Shown: one piece after another, positions 62,788 to 64,000 of the stretch
Numbering within the stretch: the first letter of the stretch is position 1
Layout of the letters: every line of letters begins with the position of its first letter
From: Brachybacterium alimentarium
Lineage (GTDB): Bacteria; Actinomycetota; Actinomycetes; Actinomycetales; Dermabacteraceae
Reading direction: 5' to 3'
Length of the DNA stretch: 64,000 nt
NCBI RefSeq assembly: GCF_002332425.1
Contig: NZ_NRGS01000004.1
Location: forward strand, 62,001-126,000
Program-made: the position numbers and the translations under genes
Notes under the pieces: model-generated
Seen by the model: the letters and a program-made list of their open reading frames with translations, nothing else
Told to the model about the DNA's origin: nothing
Database searches by the model: none

Positions 62788-63935
62788 GCGTTCTGAGCCG
62801 TTTCCGTCGACCCGCGGTCATCACCACCGAGGGCCCTGGCCCCGCACCGGCCGCCACCGCCGCAGGAGCTCCCGTCTCCGCGACGTCGTCCGCCGAGTCC
62901 GCGGGCCGTCCCGCCCCCGCGTCTTCCGGCCGCATCCCGGCCCGCTCGCGCGGTGGCCGGGTCGAGATCCGCGGAGTGCACAAGTCCTTCGGGGACCTCG
63001 AGGTGCTGCGCGGCATCGACCTCACCCTCCCGCCCGGCTCGGTGACGGCCGTGCTGGGCCCGTCGGGCTCGGGCAAGTCCACCCTGCTGCGCACGATCAA
63101 TCATCTCGAGCCCGTGAACCACGGCCTGATCAGCGTGGACGGTGAGGTGATCGGGTACCGCCGCGAGGGGGACCTGCTGCACGAGCTGTCCGAGCGGGAG
63201 GTGCTGCGCCAGCGCACCTCGATCGGGATGGTGTTCCAGAGCTTCAACCTCTTCGCGCACATGACCGCGCTGGGCAACGTCGCCGAGGCTCCCCGTCGGG
63301 CCCTCGGGGCGACCCGTGCACAGGCCGAGACCCGTGCCCGGGAACTGCTCGAGCTGGTGGGCCTCTCGGAGAAAGTCGATGCCTACCCGCGTCAGCTCTC
63401 CGGCGGCCAGCAGCAGCGGGTCGCGATCGCGCGGGCCCTCGCGCTGGACCCGAAGGTGCTGCTGTTCGACGAACCCACCAGCGCCCTGGATCCCGAGCTG
63501 GTCGAGGAGGTGCTCGCCGTGATCCGCTCGCTCGCCCGCGCCGGCACCACGCTCGTGATCGTCACCCACGAGATCGGCTTCGCCCGCGACGTCGCCGACA
63601 CGGTCGTGTTCATGGACCGCGGGGTCGTCATCGAGCAGGGGCCTCCCGCCGAGGTCATCGATCATCCCGCCCAGGACCGCACCCGCGCCTTCCTGCAGCG
63701 GGTGCGCACCGGCACGGAGGGCCCGTCGGCCGCTGCTCCTCCCGAGAATGCGCCCGCGGCCCCTCCCGAGCCCGAGACCGGCCCCCGCTCCGGCACCGCT
63801 CCTGAGCCCGAGGCCACGCGCGCCCCGAGCACCCTCGCGGCCTCGCCGTCGCCGACGGACCCGCCCGTCATCGGCGCGTCGCCGGCCACCAGCACCCATC
63901 CGCTTCCGCGCCATCACCACGAGGACCACTCATGA
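62784..63935 (+). CDS. Polar amino-acid ABC transporter ATP-binding protein
   Basis: ATPase of 383 residues. Walker [11 protein letters not shown]-loop [11 protein letters not shown], signature [15 protein letters not shown], Walker [13 protein letters not shown] and the H-loop [13 protein letters not shown] are typical of GlnQ/HisP. About 55 extra N-terminal and 75 extra C-terminal Pro/Ala/Glu-rich residues are unusual. ATG 62784 overlaps the permease stop and the stop overlaps the next start (ATGA). Confidence 0.92.
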   Translation: MSVLSRFRRPAVITTEGPGPAPAATAAGAPVSATSSAESAGRPAPASSGRIPARSRGGRVEIRGVHKSFGDLEVLRGIDLTLPPGSVTAVLGPSGSGKSTLLRTINHLEPVNHGLISVDGEVIGYRREGDLLHELSEREVLRQRTSIGMVFQSFNLFAHMTALGNVAEAPRRALGATRAQAETRARELLELVGLSEKVDAYPRQLSGGQQQRVAIARALALDPKVLLFDEPTSALDPELVEEVLAVIRSLARAGTTLVIVTHEIGFARDVADTVVFMDRGVVIEQGPPAEVIDHPAQDRTRAFLQRVRTGTEGPSAAAPPENAPAAPPEPETGPRSGTAPEPEATRAPSTLAASPSPTDPPVIGASPATSTHPLPRHHHEDHS

Positions 63936-64000
63936 CCGCCCTCCCCCACGTCTCCCGTCGCACGCTCGCGGCCTCGGGCCTGCTGCTGCCTCTCGGGCTG
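63932..64000 (+). CDS. ABC transporter substrate-binding protein (start only)
   Basis: The first 23 codons ([20 protein letters not shown]...) give a twin-arginine-like or lipoprotein signal sequence; its position, overlapping the ATPase stop by four bases, marks it as the extracellular binding protein of the importer. The rest is outside the window. Confidence 0.6.
   Translation, partial: MTALPHVSRRTLAASGLLLPLGL

Overview
The window is very GC-rich and densely coded. It shows actinobacterial hallmarks: many GTG starts, several genes whose start codon lies 6-7 bases after a TANNNT box (leaderless transcripts), an Rpf-like transglycosylase, a class E sortase with LAxTG substrates, a choice-of-anchor G surface protein and HTTM/DUF5819 membrane proteins. 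Together these suggest a Gram-positive actinobacterium of the order Micrococcales, possibly Brachybacterium or another Dermabacteraceae; that assignment is inference from gene content. I found no rRNA, tRNA, CRISPR array, insertion sequence, prophage or plasmid feature, so it reads as a chromosomal segment.

Layout. 1-5.8 kb: Rpf-like cell-wall hydrolase (cut by the window edge, with a possible riboswitch leader), an SDR dehydrogenase, an orphan enterochelin-type esterase, a small secreted protein paired with an HTTM-like membrane protein, and a secreted LASTG surface protein. 5.9-14.6 kb: a DHA2 exporter, a lipoprotein, a sortase E operon with a small membrane partner, a membrane-anchored protein split by a 14-G homopolymer, a second DHA2 exporter and an M48 metalloprotease. 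14.7-19.8 kb: aldehyde dehydrogenase, a MauE-thioredoxin fusion and a DUF5819/HTTM pair. 19.8-27.5 kb: a large LAQTG-anchored surface protein with a D/N-rich repeat stalk, mannose-6-phosphate isomerase with an unrecognised neighbour, pyruvate oxidase/dehydrogenase and a membrane glutaredoxin-like protein. 27.7-34.5 kb: a secreted GH101 endo-alpha-N-acetylgalactosaminidase, a CNNM/CBS membrane protein and a serine hydrolase. 34.8-38.2 kb: a MacAB-like adaptor/ATPase/permease operon. 38.2-44.8 kb: DUF1059, an ECF41-type sigma factor, a GH43 enzyme, two CPBP-type membrane proteins (one lacking the catalytic residues), a class II amidotransferase and a VOC protein. 44.9-50.9 kb: a NarL-type two-component system, then an OmpR-type regulator, ABC exporter and histidine kinase module resembling peptide-antibiotic resistance systems. 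51.2-58.6 kb: methyltransferase, aldo/keto reductase, DUF2087 protein, ornithine cyclodeaminase homologue, ohr/ohrR with a perfect operator, and an ArsR regulator coupled to a SulP transporter. 58.7-64 kb: a long palindrome and tandem repeats, an FAD/NAD(P)-binding plus F420-reductase-type fusion, and a divergent polar amino-acid ABC importer running off the end.

Themes. Several loci concern the cell surface and envelope: sortase E and two LAxTG substrates, Rpf, GH101, HTTM pairs, CPBP and M48 proteases, and two ABC export systems. Others handle redox stress (Ohr/OhrR, MauE-Trx, glutaredoxin-like, ALDH, AKR, SDR). Short tandem repeats (5-10 bp units) recur at gene ends and in intergenic gaps, an unusual feature of this sequence. 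The best candidates for something poorly described are the two HTTM-plus-partner loci, the FAD/F420 fusion with its divergent importer, the G14 tract, and the catalytically dead CPBP paralogue.
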